Source of the DNA: Pseudomonas oryzihabitans
GTDB taxonomy: Bacteria > Pseudomonadota > Gammaproteobacteria > Pseudomonadales > Pseudomonadaceae
Reading direction: 5' to 3'
DNA: 64,000 bases
Assembly (NCBI RefSeq): GCF_014522265.1
Contig: NZ_CP017024.1
Span: 3,322,001-3,386,000 of the forward strand
Shown here: positions 11,805 to 23,320 of the stretch, in pieces
How positions within the stretch are numbered: the first letter of the stretch is position 1
Layout: each line of letters begins with the position of its first letter
The notes under the pieces: generated by a model
Databases searched by the model: none
What the model saw: the letters and a program-made list of their open reading frames with translations, nothing else
Told to the model about the DNA's origin: nothing
Position numbers and translations under genes: made by a program

Positions 11805-12101
11805 ATGAGCCACCTTCTCGATCTCATCCTCGAACCCACCGCGGACGAGCAGCAGACGCTGCAGGTCCAGCGCCTGGCCATCCGCCTGGCCGGTCGCGAC
11901 CTCTGGCTGGAAGCCGATGGCAGCGGCGGTCTCAACATCTTCGCCGACTCCCAGGATGATGAGGAGCAGACCCCGGTCCTGGTGCTGCGCCCCCAGGCTC
12001 TCAATGCCCTGGGCCTGTCCATCGCCCTGGAGACCTTCGCCGACGAAGGCGATGAGAATCACGTGCATGACGCCGATTGCGGTTGCGGCCACGATCATTG
12101 A
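11805..12101 (+). CDS. Small conserved protein with Cys/His-rich C-terminal tail in the aru operon
   Basis: 98 residues, no known function. The first ~80 residues are soluble and mostly alpha/beta in character. The last 16 (DENHVHDADCGCGHDH) hold four His, two Cys and several Asp, a likely metal-binding tail. It sits 14 bp after aruB with a GGAGCC ribosome site, so it is probably co-transcribed with the AST genes. PAO1 has a small gene in the equivalent place (PA0900), indicating conserved linkage. A role in metallation of the zinc-dependent AruE encoded next can be imagined but is not demonstrated. Confidence 0.75.
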   Translation: MSHLLDLILEPTADEQQTLQVQRLAIRLAGRDLWLEADGSGGLNIFADSQDDEEQTPVLVLRPQALNALGLSIALETFADEGDENHVHDADCGCGHDH

Positions 12102-12105
12102 GTAT

Positions 12106-12228
12106 CTAGTGTGGTGTTCCGGAAGTTCGCGCAAGAATTGGCGAGTGATTTTTGTCTCCGGGCAACGTCGCTTGGGGACAAAAAGCGCCGCCAAAATTGT
12201 GTAGACAACTTCTGAAGCGCCACACTAG
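12106..12228. repeat. MITE-like palindromic element inserted between PA0900-like gene and aruE
   Basis: The ends are CTAG followed by TGTGGTGTTCCGGAAGTT (12110-12127), and AACTTCTGAAGCGCCACA followed by CTAG (12207-12228). The 18-bp arms pair with four mismatches, three of which would be G-U pairs in RNA. The two CTAG could be a 4-bp target duplication. An inner hairpin is formed by TTTTTGTCTCC and GGGGACAAAAA around 12150-12185. The whole ~123 bp folds into one long hairpin. It contains no gene. Confidence 0.6.
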
Positions 12229-12257
12229 CCCCGACACGTCGCTCAGCGGAGTAGAGC

Positions 12258-13265
12258 ATGCCTGCATCTGAACGTTATCGGTTGGCGCTTGGCCGCCTGC
12301 TGGACCTGACCCTAGCCGGCCGCGAGCCGACCGAGAAGATTCAACTGACTGCCGACGGCACCCGTCTCCACTGGCTGACCGAAGGCGTGCTGGAAGTCAC
12401 CCCGCCGGTGGCGCGCGACAACCGCATGGACCTGCTGCTCTCCGCAGGTATCCATGGCAACGAGACGGCGCCCATGGAGCTGCTCGACGCGTTGCTCAGC
12501 GGCATCGCCAGCGGCGCCCTGCGTCCCGCCTGCCGTCTGCTGTTCATGTACGGCAATCCCGACGCCATGCGCCGGGGCACCCGCTATGTCGAGCAGGATC
12601 TGAATCGCCTCTTCAATGGCCGCCACGCCCAGGCCGAGGGCTCCGAGGCGCAACGCGCCAACGACCTGGAACGCCTGTCCGCGCAGTTCTTCAGCAAGCC
12701 CGATCGGGCGCGCCTGCACTACGACCTGCACACCGCACTGCGCGCCTCGGCGCTGCCGCGCTTCGCCCTCTATCCCTGGAGCGCCGGGCGCGAGCATTCG
12801 GAAGCCGAGCTGCAGCGCCTCGAAGCCGCCGGCATCGAGGCCGTGCTGCTCTACGACAAGCCGGGCATCACCTTCAGCGCCTACACCTACGCCGAATGCC
12901 AGGCCGAGGCCCTGACCCTGGAACTGGGCCAGGCACGGCCCTTCGGCGAGAACAGCGAACTCGACCTGAGTCGCCTGCGCCTGCTGCTGGAAGCCCTGGT
13001 CGAAGGCCGCGAAGCCGAGTTGCCGCCACCGGATTCCGCGCTGCTGAGATTCCGCGTGGCGCGTCAGGTGTACAAGTCCAGTCCACGCTTCCAGTTGCAC
13101 CTGGCCGACGACGTGGCCAACTTCTCGCCGCTGCGCCAGGGTTCGCTGCTGGCCGAAGACGGCAGCGAGCGCTGGATCGTCGACGAGGCCGAGGCGCGCA
13201 TCATCTTCCCCAATCCCAAGGTCGCCGTCGGCCTGCGGGCCGGACTCATCGTGGTCCCGGCATAA
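12258..13265 (+). CDS. aruE: Succinylglutamate desuccinylase
   Basis: 335 residues, zinc carboxypeptidase-like M14 family (AstE/AruE). It splits succinylglutamate to glutamate and succinate, the last AST step. The zinc-site signature is visible: [13 protein letters not shown] (His and Glu ligands, ~residues 62-65) and HYDLHTALR (third His ligand). A catalytic Glu is expected in [13 protein letters not shown]. It is separated from aruB by the small gene and a palindromic element, so it may be transcribed partly apart from the rest. It is 11 bp upstream of the threonine aldolase gene. Confidence 0.94.
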   Translation: MPASERYRLALGRLLDLTLAGREPTEKIQLTADGTRLHWLTEGVLEVTPPVARDNRMDLLLSAGIHGNETAPMELLDALLSGIASGALRPACRLLFMYGNPDAMRRGTRYVEQDLNRLFNGRHAQAEGSEAQRANDLERLSAQFFSKPDRARLHYDLHTALRASALPRFALYPWSAGREHSEAELQRLEAAGIEAVLLYDKPGITFSAYTYAECQAEALTLELGQARPFGENSELDLSRLRLLLEALVEGREAELPPPDSALLRFRVARQVYKSSPRFQLHLADDVANFSPLRQGSLLAEDGSERWIVDEAEARIIFPNPKVAVGLRAGLIVVPA

Positions 13266-13276
13266 GGAGCTAACGC

Positions 13277-14275
13277 TTGATCGATCTGCGCAGCGACACC
13301 GTCACCCAGCCCACGCCGGCCATGCGCCAGGCCATGCTGGCCGCCGAACTCGGCGATGACGTCTACGGCGAAGACCCCACGGTCACCCGCCTGGAACAAC
13401 GTCTGGCAGGCGATCTCGGTCTGGACGCCGGACTCTTCGTGCCCAGCGGCACCATGAGCAACCTGCTCGGCCTGCTGGCGCACTGCGAGCGGGGCGACGA
13501 ATACCTGGTCGGCCAGCAGGCCCATACCTACAAGTACGAGGGCGGCGGCGCCGCCGTGCTCGGCTCCATCCAGCCGCAGCCCATCGAGATGGCCGCCGAC
13601 GGCAGTCTCGACCTCGACCTGGTGCGCAGCTACATCAAGGCCGATGACTTCCATTTCGCCCGCACCCGGCTGCTGGCGCTGGAAAACACCATGCACGGCA
13701 AGGTCCTGCCACTGGCCTATCTGGCGGCGGCGCGGGCCTTCACCCGGGAGCACGGCCTGGCCCTGCACCTGGATGGCGCGCGGCTGTACAACGCCGCGGT
13801 CAAGCTCGGCGTACCGGTGCGCGAGATCAGCCAGCATTTCGACTCGGTGTCGGTCTGCCTGTCCAAGGGCCTCGGCGCCCCGGTGGGTTCGGTGCTCTGC
13901 GGCGAGGCCGCGCTCATTGCCAAGGCGCGGCGCTGGCGCAAGGTGGTGGGCGGTGGCATGCGGCAGGCCGGCATCCTCGCGGCCGCCGGCCTGCATGTCC
14001 TCGATCACCAGGTCGAGCGGCTGGCCGAGGACCACGCCCACGCGGCGCAACTCGGCACTGCCCTGGCCGAGCTTGGCTATCAGGTGGAGCCGGTGCAGAC
14101 CAACATGGTCTATCTCGCCCTGGGCGACGAGGCGCCCGCGCTGCATGCCTTCCTGGCCGAGCGTGGCATCCGCATCAGTCCGGCAGCACGCCTGCGGCTG
14201 GTCACCCATCTGGACGTCAGCGCCGCCGATATCGAGGCGGTTATCGCCGCCTTCTCCGCCTACCGCCGCCGCTAA
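13277..14275 (+). CDS. Low-specificity L-threonine aldolase
   Basis: 332 residues, beginning at TTG 13277 (AAGGAG at 13264, ~7 bp away). That start gives the canonical [17 protein letters not shown] terminus of the family. It is a PLP enzyme that cleaves threonine or allo-threonine to glycine and acetaldehyde. Seen: [21 protein letters not shown], the glycine-rich GGGAAVLG, the [11 protein letters not shown] block and the PLP lysine in [12 protein letters not shown]. It is in the aruE-alaS interval and probably co-transcribed with aruE. P. aeruginosa has a second aldolase elsewhere, so I leave the symbol blank. Confidence 0.9.
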   Translation: MIDLRSDTVTQPTPAMRQAMLAAELGDDVYGEDPTVTRLEQRLAGDLGLDAGLFVPSGTMSNLLGLLAHCERGDEYLVGQQAHTYKYEGGGAAVLGSIQPQPIEMAADGSLDLDLVRSYIKADDFHFARTRLLALENTMHGKVLPLAYLAAARAFTREHGLALHLDGARLYNAAVKLGVPVREISQHFDSVSVCLSKGLGAPVGSVLCGEAALIAKARRWRKVVGGGMRQAGILAAAGLHVLDHQVERLAEDHAHAAQLGTALAELGYQVEPVQTNMVYLALGDEAPALHAFLAERGIRISPAARLRLVTHLDVSAADIEAVIAAFSAYRRR

Positions 14276-14332
14276 GTCTTCCGACGACGTTTTTCCTGCG
14301 CAACCGGGGCGACACCGGGGCGCGGGCGTCGA

Positions 14333-14338
14333 TATACT
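14333..14338 (+). promoter_or_regulatory. Candidate -10 element for alaS
   Basis: TATACT at 14333-14338 is a good sigma-70 -10 hexamer in the 185-bp gap before alaS. The -35 is not distinct. The leader from there to the start codon would be ~115 nt. Confidence 0.35.
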
Positions 14339-14460
14339 CCCAGACATGCGTGTCCGTTTTCCGCACGTGCCGCGTCTGCGGCGCCCGCTCCGTTCGTCTC
14401 GTCTGCGATCCAGTCGGATGCCCGTCACGCGCGTCGAAAAGCCCATTGTCTGGAATGAAT

Positions 14461-17085
<2,625 letters not shown>

Positions 17086-17113
17086 GAGCCATAATCTCGC
17101 GAGCTAGAGCCAA

Positions 17114-17200
17114 ACAAGGCGGAAGTGCTTGAGGAAGCGGATCGGACTCGCGTTCGAATTTACGAATGGTAAATGAGCATTCCGAAAGCAATTCCAACGC
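17114..17200. repeat. Degenerate copy of a dispersed intergenic repeat, alaS-lysC gap
   Basis: The stretch contains TGAGGAAGCGGA, then TTTACGAATGG, then the 19-mer GGTAAATGAGCATTCCGAA (17168-17186). The same blocks occur in the same order on the opposite strand at about 60200-60240, in the vdh-fcs gap. No coding frame runs through either copy. The repeat lies 110-200 bp before the lysC start, so it may be part of the lysC leader. Confidence 0.55.
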
Positions 17201-17311
17201 CGTTTGGCCGACGCGCAGCAGATTATGAGCGGGCTCGGGTCGCCGGGGAGGGCGGCCCGCTTCCTCCCTCAACAACTTGAATCAGATTTTTCTGCGGACG
17301 GGCAGCAAGCA

Positions 17312-18547
17312 ATGGCATTGATCGTACAGAAATTCGGCGGTACCTCGGTGGGTACGGTGGAGCGTATCGAGCAGGTCGCCGACAAGGTGAAACGCTTCCA
17401 TGAGGCGGGCGACCAGATCGTGGTGGTGGTGTCGGCCATGAGCGGCGAGACCAATCGCCTGATCGGCCTCGCCAAGCAAATCATGGAGCAACCCGATCCG
17501 CGCGAGCTGGATGTCATGGTTTCCACCGGCGAGCAGGTCACCATCGGCTTGCTGACCATGGCGCTGCTCAAGCGCGGCGTCCAGGCGGTTTCCTACACGG
17601 GCAGCCAGGTGCGCATCCTTACCGACAGCGCGCACACCAAGGCACGCATCCAGCAGATCGACGACGCCCGCATCCGCGCCGACCTCAAGGCGCGCAAGGT
17701 AGTGGTCGTGGCCGGCTTCCAGGGTGTCGACGAGCAGGGCAACATCACCACCCTGGGCCGTGGTGGCTCCGACACCACCGGCGTGGCCCTGGCGGCCGCG
17801 CTGAAGGCCGATGAGTGCCAGATCTACACCGACGTCGACGGCGTCTACACCACCGATCCGCGCGTGGTGCCCCAGGCCCAGCGCCTGGACAAGATCACCT
17901 TCGAGGAAATGCTGGAAATGGCCAGCCTCGGCTCCAAGGTGCTGCAGATCCGCTCGGTGGAATTCGCCGGCAAGTACAACGTGCCGCTGCGCGTGCTGCA
18001 CAGCTTTCAGGAGGGTCCGGGCACCCTCATTACCCTTGATGAAGAGGAATCCATGGAACAGCCGATCATCTCCGGCATCGCCTTCAACCGTGACGAAGCC
18101 AAGCTGACCATTCGCGGTGTGCCGGATACCCCCGGCGTGGCCTTCAAGATCCTCGGCCCGATCAGTGCGGCCAACATCGAAGTCGACATGATCGTGCAGA
18201 ACGTCGCGCACGATAACACCACCGACTTCACCTTCACCGTGCACCGCAACGACTACCAGGCGGCCCTGGAGATCCTCAAGCGCACCGGCGTCGAGATCGG
18301 TGCCCGGGAGTCCGTCGGCGACACCAAGATCGCCAAGGTCTCCATCGTTGGCGTGGGCATGAGATCCCATGCCGGTGTGGCCAGCCAGATGTTCGAAGCC
18401 CTCGCCAAGGAGAGCATCAACATCCAGATGATCTCCACCTCCGAGATCAAGGTATCGGTGGTCATCGAGGAGAAATACCTCGAACTGGCCGTCCGTGCCC
18501 TGCATACCGCTTTCGAGCTCGACGCCCCCGCACGCGGCGCCGAGTGA
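17312..18547 (+). CDS. lysC: Aspartokinase (feedback-regulated)
   Basis: 411 residues from ATG 17312. This start gives MALIVQKFGGTSVG, the conserved aspartokinase N terminus; the upstream open frame runs through a repeat. It phosphorylates aspartate, the first step to lysine, threonine, methionine and diaminopimelate. Kinase-domain marks are KFGGTSVGT, VSAMSGETNRLIGL, VSTGEQVTIGLL and TLGRGGSDTTGVALAAAL. Two C-terminal ACT domains follow (~residues 265-410), which bind lysine and threonine. An internal start for a beta subunit is possible, as in some aspartokinases. Upstream there is no recognisable lysine riboswitch. Confidence 0.96.
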   Translation: MALIVQKFGGTSVGTVERIEQVADKVKRFHEAGDQIVVVVSAMSGETNRLIGLAKQIMEQPDPRELDVMVSTGEQVTIGLLTMALLKRGVQAVSYTGSQVRILTDSAHTKARIQQIDDARIRADLKARKVVVVAGFQGVDEQGNITTLGRGGSDTTGVALAAALKADECQIYTDVDGVYTTDPRVVPQAQRLDKITFEEMLEMASLGSKVLQIRSVEFAGKYNVPLRVLHSFQEGPGTLITLDEEESMEQPIISGIAFNRDEAKLTIRGVPDTPGVAFKILGPISAANIEVDMIVQNVAHDNTTDFTFTVHRNDYQAALEILKRTGVEIGARESVGDTKIAKVSIVGVGMRSHAGVASQMFEALAKESINIQMISTSEIKVSVVIEEKYLELAVRALHTAFELDAPARGAE

Positions 18548-18550
18548 CCG

Positions 18551-18587
18551 GTCAGATGAGGTCCCTGCCACAGGGACCTCATCTGAC
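18551..18587. terminator. Perfect 17-bp hairpin after lysC
   Basis: GTCAGATGAGGTCCCTG (18551-18567) and CAGGGACCTCATCTGAC (18571-18587) are exact reverse complements around a 3-nt loop, starting 3 bp after the lysC stop. No U-run follows, so it could be a factor-independent terminator of unusual form, an mRNA-stabilising hairpin or a symmetric protein site between lysC and csrA. Confidence 0.55.
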
Positions 18588-18703
18588 GCGGGTTCTACGG
18601 AACTTTACTTGCATGGACAGAGGTCAATAGCGACTAGAACGTCCATTCAGGGATCGTTTCGGTTCATACGTGCAGACTGAGTTAAAAGCTTAAGGAGAAT
18701 GGA

Positions 18704-18889
18704 ATGCTTATTTTGACTCGTCGGGTTGGTGAGACCCTGATGGTGGGTGATGAAGTCACCGTGACGGTACTGGGAGTCAAGGGCAACCAGGTCCGTATCG
18801 GCGTCAATGCACCCAAAGAAGTCGCGGTTCATCGCGAGGAAATCTATCAGCGCATCCAGAAGGAAAAGGACCAAGAACCAAACCACTGA
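18704..18889 (+). CDS. rsmA: Carbon storage regulator CsrA/RsmA
   Basis: 61 residues, nearly invariant sequence ([16 protein letters not shown] start, [19 protein letters not shown]). It forms a homodimeric RNA-binding protein that blocks ribosome access at A-N-GGA hairpins and governs the Gac/Rsm switch between motile and biofilm or secondary-metabolism states. The RNA-contact residues Leu4, Arg6 and Arg44 are retained. TAAGGAGAATGGA gives a strong ribosome site. Position (lysC, then csrA, then tRNA-Ser/Arg) is that of P. aeruginosa rsmA. A T8 tract follows the stop at 18891. Confidence 0.97.
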   Translation: MLILTRRVGETLMVGDEVTVTVLGVKGNQVRIGVNAPKEVAVHREEIYQRIQKEKDQEPNH

Positions 18890-18950
18890 TTTTTTTTGAA
18901 TTTTTCTCTTTGCAAACGGGCAAACCTTCGATATAGTTTCGCCCCGTTGC

Positions 18951-19041
18951 GGTGAGGTGGCCGAGTGGCCGAAGGCGCTCCCCTGCTAAGGGAGTACACC
19001 TCAAAAGGGTGTCGAGGGTTCGAATCCCTCCCTCACCGCCA
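18951..19041 (+). tRNA. tRNA-Ser(GCT)
   Basis: The acceptor stem GGTGAGG / CCTCACC, discriminator G and encoded CCA (19039-19041) are present. The anticodon stem CTCCC/GGGAG encloses the loop CTGCTAA with anticodon GCT. A long variable arm (ACACCTCAAAAGGGTGT) marks it as class II. T-loop GTTCGAATC. It reads AGC/AGU serine codons. Confidence 0.95.
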
Positions 19042-19147
19042 TTTGCTTCAAACTGGCTCCGCTGTACTGACCGATTGGTAAGTACCTGATAAACAAGCAA
19101 ATTTGCTTGACACGTCAGAAACGGAAGCTAGAATACGCAGCTTCAAC

Positions 19148-19224
19148 GCACTCGTAGCTCAGCTGGATAGAGTACTCGGCTACGAACCGAGCGGTCGGAG
19201 GTTCGAATCCTCCCGAGTGCGCCA
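19148..19224 (+). tRNA. tRNA-Arg(ACG), first copy
   Basis: 77 nt including encoded CCA. Acceptor GCACTCG/CGAGTGC, anticodon stem CTCGG/CCGAG, loop CTACGAA with ACG (A34 would be deaminated to inosine). T-loop GTTCGAATC. It is identical to the next copy. Confidence 0.96.
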
Positions 19225-19284
19225 AATCGACGAAGCCTCTGGCTTCAGCAGTACCAGCGGTGTCCTGGTTAAACTCACCGAAAC

Positions 19285-19361
19285 GCACTCGTAGCTCAGC
19301 TGGATAGAGTACTCGGCTACGAACCGAGCGGTCGGAGGTTCGAATCCTCCCGAGTGCGCCA
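19285..19361 (+). tRNA. tRNA-Arg(ACG), second tandem copy
   Basis: Identical to the copy 60 bp upstream over the full 77 nt including CCA, a recent or gene-converted tandem duplication. A hairpin terminator follows 10 bp later. Confidence 0.96.
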
Positions 19362-19370
19362 AACATGAAG

Positions 19371-19402
19371 AAGGGCCTGCAGCGATGCAGGCCCTTTTTT
19401 AT
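19371..19402 (+). terminator. Rho-independent terminator of the tRNA cluster
   Basis: AAGGGCCTGC and GCAGGCCCTT arms around a short AGCGAT loop, followed by a T6 run (TTTTTTATT). Confidence 0.85.
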
Positions 19403-19503
19403 TGTCCGTGGATTCGTGCCAGTATCCGCGACCGATGACCTGGCCAGGTTCGTATCCGGTCCGGCTTCCCGTCTTCCGACCTTGCCCGCGAGAGGGTCTC
19501 TTC

Positions 19504-19944
19504 ATGCAGTGGGACAGACCGACTCCCCATCTCCTGCCGCTGCGCATCGGCGCCGAGCACATCGACGGCCTGGGCCATGCCAACAACGCCGTCTACGTCA
19601 GCTGGCTCGAACAGTGCGCCTGGCAGCACTCGGCGGCCCTGGGTCTGGATCTGGCCACCTTCCAGCGCCTGGATCGCGCCATGGCCGTGGTACGCCACGA
19701 GATCGACTACCTCAGCAGTGGCTATCGGGACGATGAGCTGGTGCTGGGCACCTGGCTGGTGGACTGGGATCGCCGTCTGCGCATGACCCGGCAATTCCAG
19801 TTGCAGCGGCCCGCCGATGGCGTGACCCTGCTGCGCGCCCGGACGACCTTCGTCTGCATCGAGCTGTCTTCCGGCAAGCCCAGGCGCATGCCACCCGAAT
19901 TCCTGGTTGGCTATGGCCAGGCGCTCCCTGGCGAGGACCTCTGA
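19504..19944 (+). CDS. Acyl-CoA thioesterase, 4HBT (YbgC/FcbJ) family
   Basis: 146 residues from ATG 19504 ([11 protein letters not shown]). The longer frame from 19402 begins inside the tRNA terminator. Hot-dog fold signature: [20 protein letters not shown] with the catalytic Asp replaced in position by the GLGHANN block typical of YbgC-like proteins, and [28 protein letters not shown]. It hydrolyses acyl-CoA esters, substrate unknown. It lies 2 bp upstream of dusC, so they are probably co-transcribed; no obvious functional link. Confidence 0.82.
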   Translation: MQWDRPTPHLLPLRIGAEHIDGLGHANNAVYVSWLEQCAWQHSAALGLDLATFQRLDRAMAVVRHEIDYLSSGYRDDELVLGTWLVDWDRRLRMTRQFQLQRPADGVTLLRARTTFVCIELSSGKPRRMPPEFLVGYGQALPGEDL

Positions 19945-19946
19945 GC

Positions 19947-20945
19947 ATGGAGATCGCCCTGGCGCCCATGGAGGGTCTCGTCGACGACATCCTGCGCGAA
20001 CTGCTGACCGAGGTGGGTGGACTCGACTGGTGCGTGAGCGAATTCATCCGCGTCTGTGATCGGCTGCTGCCGGCGGCGGCCTTCGCCAAGCTGGCACCGG
20101 AGCTGGAGGAGGGCGCGCGCACGCCATCCGGTACGCCCATGCGGGTGCAACTGCTGGGCTCGGATCCGGCCTGCCTGGCGGACAACGCGGCCTTTGCCTG
20201 CACCCTGGGCGCGCCAGTGATCGATCTCAACTTCGGCTGCCCGGCCAAGACCGTCAACAAGTCCCGCGGCGGAGCGGTGCTGCTCAAGGAGCCGGAGCTG
20301 CTCAACCGCATTGTCGAGAGCGTGCGCCAGGCCGTTCCGGCGCACATTCCGGTCACCGCCAAGATGCGCCTGGGCTATGACAGCCCGAACGGCGCCCTGG
20401 CCTGCGCCGAGGCGCTGGCGGAGGGGGGCGCGGCGCAACTGGTGGTCCATGCGCGGACCAAGGTCGAGGGTTATCGTCCGCCGGCGCACTGGGAGTGGGT
20501 GGCGCGGGTGGCTGACCGGGTGTCCGTGCCGGTGCTGGCCAATGGCGAGATCTGGACCCTGGACGACTACTGGCGCTGTCGCAGCGTCAGCGGCCAGGCC
20601 TCGGTGATGCTGGGGCGCGGTCTGGTCTCGCGACCGGACCTGGCGCTGCAGATCGCCGCTGCCGTACGCGGAGAAGAAGCCGTCCCGCAGAGCTGGGCCG
20701 AGATCCTGCCGCGGGTGCAGCGCTTCTGGAGCATGGCGCAACGCAAGCTGGCACCGCGCTATGCCCCGGGACGCCTCAAGCAGTGGCTTGGCATGCTGAC
20801 GCGCAGCTATCCCGAGGCTGCGGCCCTGTTCGCCCAGGTGCGGCGCGAATCCGATTGCGCCCTGATCGACCGCCTGCTTGGCATGACCGGACAAAACCCG
20901 GCAAACCTTGATCTCGATCAAGAGCGGCGGCTGCAACTCGGCTAG
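19947..20945 (+). CDS. dusC: tRNA-dihydrouridine(16) synthase
   Basis: 332 residues, FMN-dependent TIM barrel that reduces a D-loop uridine (U16 in the DusC group). Landmarks: [16 protein letters not shown] at the N terminus, [21 protein letters not shown] with the catalytic Cys, [28 protein letters not shown] and [24 protein letters not shown]. DusC type is assigned from length and the [13 protein letters not shown] form. It starts 2 bp after the thioesterase stop. Confidence 0.9.
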   Translation: MEIALAPMEGLVDDILRELLTEVGGLDWCVSEFIRVCDRLLPAAAFAKLAPELEEGARTPSGTPMRVQLLGSDPACLADNAAFACTLGAPVIDLNFGCPAKTVNKSRGGAVLLKEPELLNRIVESVRQAVPAHIPVTAKMRLGYDSPNGALACAEALAEGGAAQLVVHARTKVEGYRPPAHWEWVARVADRVSVPVLANGEIWTLDDYWRCRSVSGQASVMLGRGLVSRPDLALQIAAAVRGEEAVPQSWAEILPRVQRFWSMAQRKLAPRYAPGRLKQWLGMLTRSYPEAAALFAQVRRESDCALIDRLLGMTGQNPANLDLDQERRLQLG

Positions 20946-20960
20946 TCTGCAGGGAGTGGT

Positions 20961-21024
20961 GACGACGGAGCGTCGTCGCTCGAGCACGCAAGGCACTTCA
21001 GGCGACCCCGGGTCGCCTTTTTTT
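20961..21024 (+). terminator. Terminator after dusC (two hairpins)
   Basis: The first hairpin is GACGACG/CGTCGTC (20961-20977, loop GAG). The second is AGGCGACC/GGTCGCCT at 21000-21017 followed by a T7-8 run, a classic intrinsic terminator. Confidence 0.85.
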
Positions 21025-21098
21025 CGTCCGGCATAACCGCTGGAACTTCGCCTGGGCCGCGCGGCCTATGCTGGATCCCCCGCAATCCAAGAGCCGAC

Positions 21099-23102
21099 GT
21101 GCGTCTACCCTGGACGGTCTTTCTCGCTCCCACGCCGACGGCGCTCCTCTTTGCCGGCAAGACCCTGTTCGCCGCCGGACTGGCGCTCTGGCTGGCCTTT
21201 CGCTTCAGTCTCGAACAACCGGTCTGGGCCTGCATGACAGTGATGATCGTCTCCCAGCCGCTGTCCGGCATGGTGCTGGCCAAGGGATTGTTCCGCCTGC
21301 TCGGCACCCTCGTCGGCACCTGCATGGCGGTGGTGCTGATGGGCTTCTTCGCCCAGACGCCCTGGCTGTTCCTGCTCGCGCTGGCCGGCTGGATGGCGCT
21401 GTGCACGGCGGCCTCGACCCTGCTGCGCAATCACGTCGCCTATGGCTTCGTGCTGGCCGGCTATACGGTCGCCATCATCGGCCTGCCCGCCATCGCCCAT
21501 CCGCTGACGGTGTTCGACCAGGCGGTGGCCCGCTGTACCGAGATCTGCCTGGGTATCGTCGTGGCCTCGGCGGTGAGTGCGCTGTTCTGGCCGCAACGGG
21601 TGGAGCAGAATCTAGCTGTCCAGGCACGCCGCACCTGGGAACAGGGCGTGGCTGCCGCCCGGGCGGAGCTGGCCGAGGCCCAGGATGCAACCCAGGGACT
21701 GCTGGCCATGCTCGGTCAGGTGGTGGCGGTGGATGCCCAGCGCGATCACGCCTGGTTCGAAGGCCAGCGCGGCCGGCAGCGCGCCAGGGCGTTGCGGCTG
21801 CTGTCGCGGGACCTGCTCAGCCTGTTGCGGACCGCTCGCGGCGCCATGCGCCAGTGGCGTGGCCTGGACGAGCCGCGGAGGGCCGTCCTGCAGCCCTGGC
21901 GCGACGAACTGCTTACGACCCTGGCCGACCCCCAGGCTCCGGCCCTGGAAGCCCTCCTGCAGCGTCTGCGAGAGGCTGCCGGCACCTCGCCGCAACTCGA
22001 CAACGACCAGCGCTACCTGCTGGCCCGTTTCGCCATCCTGCTGGACAAGATCCTGCTCGCCGGTCGCGCTCTGGACAGCGTCCATACGGCCCGGCTCAGC
22101 GCCGTGGCGCCCTCGGCGCTAGCCCGCCATCGCGATGTCCAAACGGCGCTGCTCTATGGCCTGCGCAGCGCCTGTGCGTTGCTGGCCGTGGGGGTGTTCT
22201 GGCTGGCCAGTGCCTGGCCGTCCGCGCCAGGCGCCATGCTGATGGCCGGCGTCATCTGCAGCCTGTTCGCCAATCGCGACAACGCCGCCGCCATCGGCCT
22301 CGGTTTCCTGCGGGGCATTCTCTATGCGGCGCCGGTCGCCATCCTGATCAGCCAGGTGCTGCTGCCGCAGATCAGCGGCTATCCGCTGCTGTGCCTGGTG
22401 CTGGGGGTGCCGCTGTTTTTTGCCGCCCTGGGGATGGCCGGGCCTCCCAGCGTGGTGGGGACAGCGACGGCCTTCGCCATCCATCTGCTGGTGCTGGTCT
22501 CGCCCAACAACCACGGCCAGGTGGAGATGGGTGCCTTGCTCAACCAGCTGCAGAGTCTGCTGATCGGCGTCGGTTCGGCCGTGCTCATGTTCCGGCTGAT
22601 CAGTCTGCGCACGCCGCGGCGCACCAGTCGCCGGATCCTCGAGGCCACCACCCACGACCTGCAGCGGCTGACCACGGTCCCCCTGGCCAATGCCGAGACC
22701 TGGTTCGGCGGGCGGATGGCGGATCGCCTGCTGCTGCTGGCGCGGCATATCGAGCAGTTGTCGGCCAGCGAACGCGGCCGCTGGGAGCGGGGCCTGCTGG
22801 CGCTCGATCTGGGCAACGAGCTGCTGCACCTGCGCGCCTGCCTGGCAGGTGCCCGGGGCGAAGTGGCACGGGCGCGGGATGCCTTTCTCGGGCGCTTCGC
22901 CGAGCAACTGGCGGTCGGCTTCGATGACCTGCAGCCGGACGCGCTGGACACGGCGGCCCAGCGCCTGCGCGTGGCGCTGGGCCAGGCCCCCGACGATGAG
23001 CCGCATCGCCTGGCGCGCGGCGCCATCGGCCAGCTCCAGCAGACCTGGCGTGGCTGTTGTCTGAAAGCGGTAGCGGAGGAGGGCGCGGATGAATCTGCAT
23101 GA
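21099..23102 (+). CDS. FUSC-family inner-membrane efflux protein (AaeB-like)
   Basis: 667 residues from GTG 21099. FUSC/AaeB proteins export aromatic carboxylates or act as partners of HlyD-type adaptors. Architecture: two blocks of ~5 hydrophobic segments (residues ~15-170 and ~350-490) separated and followed by soluble helical regions, as in AaeB/YccS. The neighbouring DUF1656 (AaeX-like) and HlyD (AaeA-like) genes form the standard aaeB-X-A trio. The stop overlaps the DUF1656 start by 14 bp. Substrate unknown; hydroxyaromatic acids are plausible given the ferulate genes elsewhere in the window. Confidence 0.85.
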   Translation: MRLPWTVFLAPTPTALLFAGKTLFAAGLALWLAFRFSLEQPVWACMTVMIVSQPLSGMVLAKGLFRLLGTLVGTCMAVVLMGFFAQTPWLFLLALAGWMALCTAASTLLRNHVAYGFVLAGYTVAIIGLPAIAHPLTVFDQAVARCTEICLGIVVASAVSALFWPQRVEQNLAVQARRTWEQGVAAARAELAEAQDATQGLLAMLGQVVAVDAQRDHAWFEGQRGRQRARALRLLSRDLLSLLRTARGAMRQWRGLDEPRRAVLQPWRDELLTTLADPQAPALEALLQRLREAAGTSPQLDNDQRYLLARFAILLDKILLAGRALDSVHTARLSAVAPSALARHRDVQTALLYGLRSACALLAVGVFWLASAWPSAPGAMLMAGVICSLFANRDNAAAIGLGFLRGILYAAPVAILISQVLLPQISGYPLLCLVLGVPLFFAALGMAGPPSVVGTATAFAIHLLVLVSPNNHGQVEMGALLNQLQSLLIGVGSAVLMFRLISLRTPRRTSRRILEATTHDLQRLTTVPLANAETWFGGRMADRLLLLARHIEQLSASERGRWERGLLALDLGNELLHLRACLAGARGEVARARDAFLGRFAEQLAVGFDDLQPDALDTAAQRLRVALGQAPDDEPHRLARGAIGQLQQTWRGCCLKAVAEEGADESA

Positions 23103-23292
23103 ATGGGCCATCGGCGGGGTCTATCTGGGGCCGCTGTTCGTCTATGGCGTCCTGGCGCTGCTGCTGACGGCGCTGTCGCTGTGGCTGCTGCAGCGCAGCG
23201 GCCTCGGCCGCCATCTGTGGCACAGCGCCCTGTTCGGCTGTGCGCTGTTCGTGCTCTGGCTGGCCGGCCTCGTCGCCGTCCTGGCCACCTGA
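23089..23292 (+). CDS. DUF1656 small membrane protein (AaeX-like)
   Basis: 67 residues, overlapping the end of the FUSC gene by 14 bp. Two predicted transmembrane segments (~residues 12-35 and ~45-65) and the family pattern GGVYLGPLFVYG. DUF1656/AaeX proteins are always encoded with AaeB/AaeA-type efflux genes; their exact role is unknown. Translational coupling to both neighbours is likely. Confidence 0.85.
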   Translation: MNLHEWAIGGVYLGPLFVYGVLALLLTALSLWLLQRSGLGRHLWHSALFGCALFVLWLAGLVAVLAT

Positions 23293-23320
23293 GCCCCCTG
23301 ACAAGAGGATCCCCAAGGCG

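Noticed and set aside
17086-17311. Lysine riboswitch upstream of lysC
   Set aside because: No match to the five-helix L-box pattern; the region is taken up by a dispersed repeat.
19148-19361. Tandem tRNA-Arg as a mobile-element attachment site
   Set aside because: The second copy is complete and followed by an intrinsic terminator; no integrase or partial tRNA repeat nearby.
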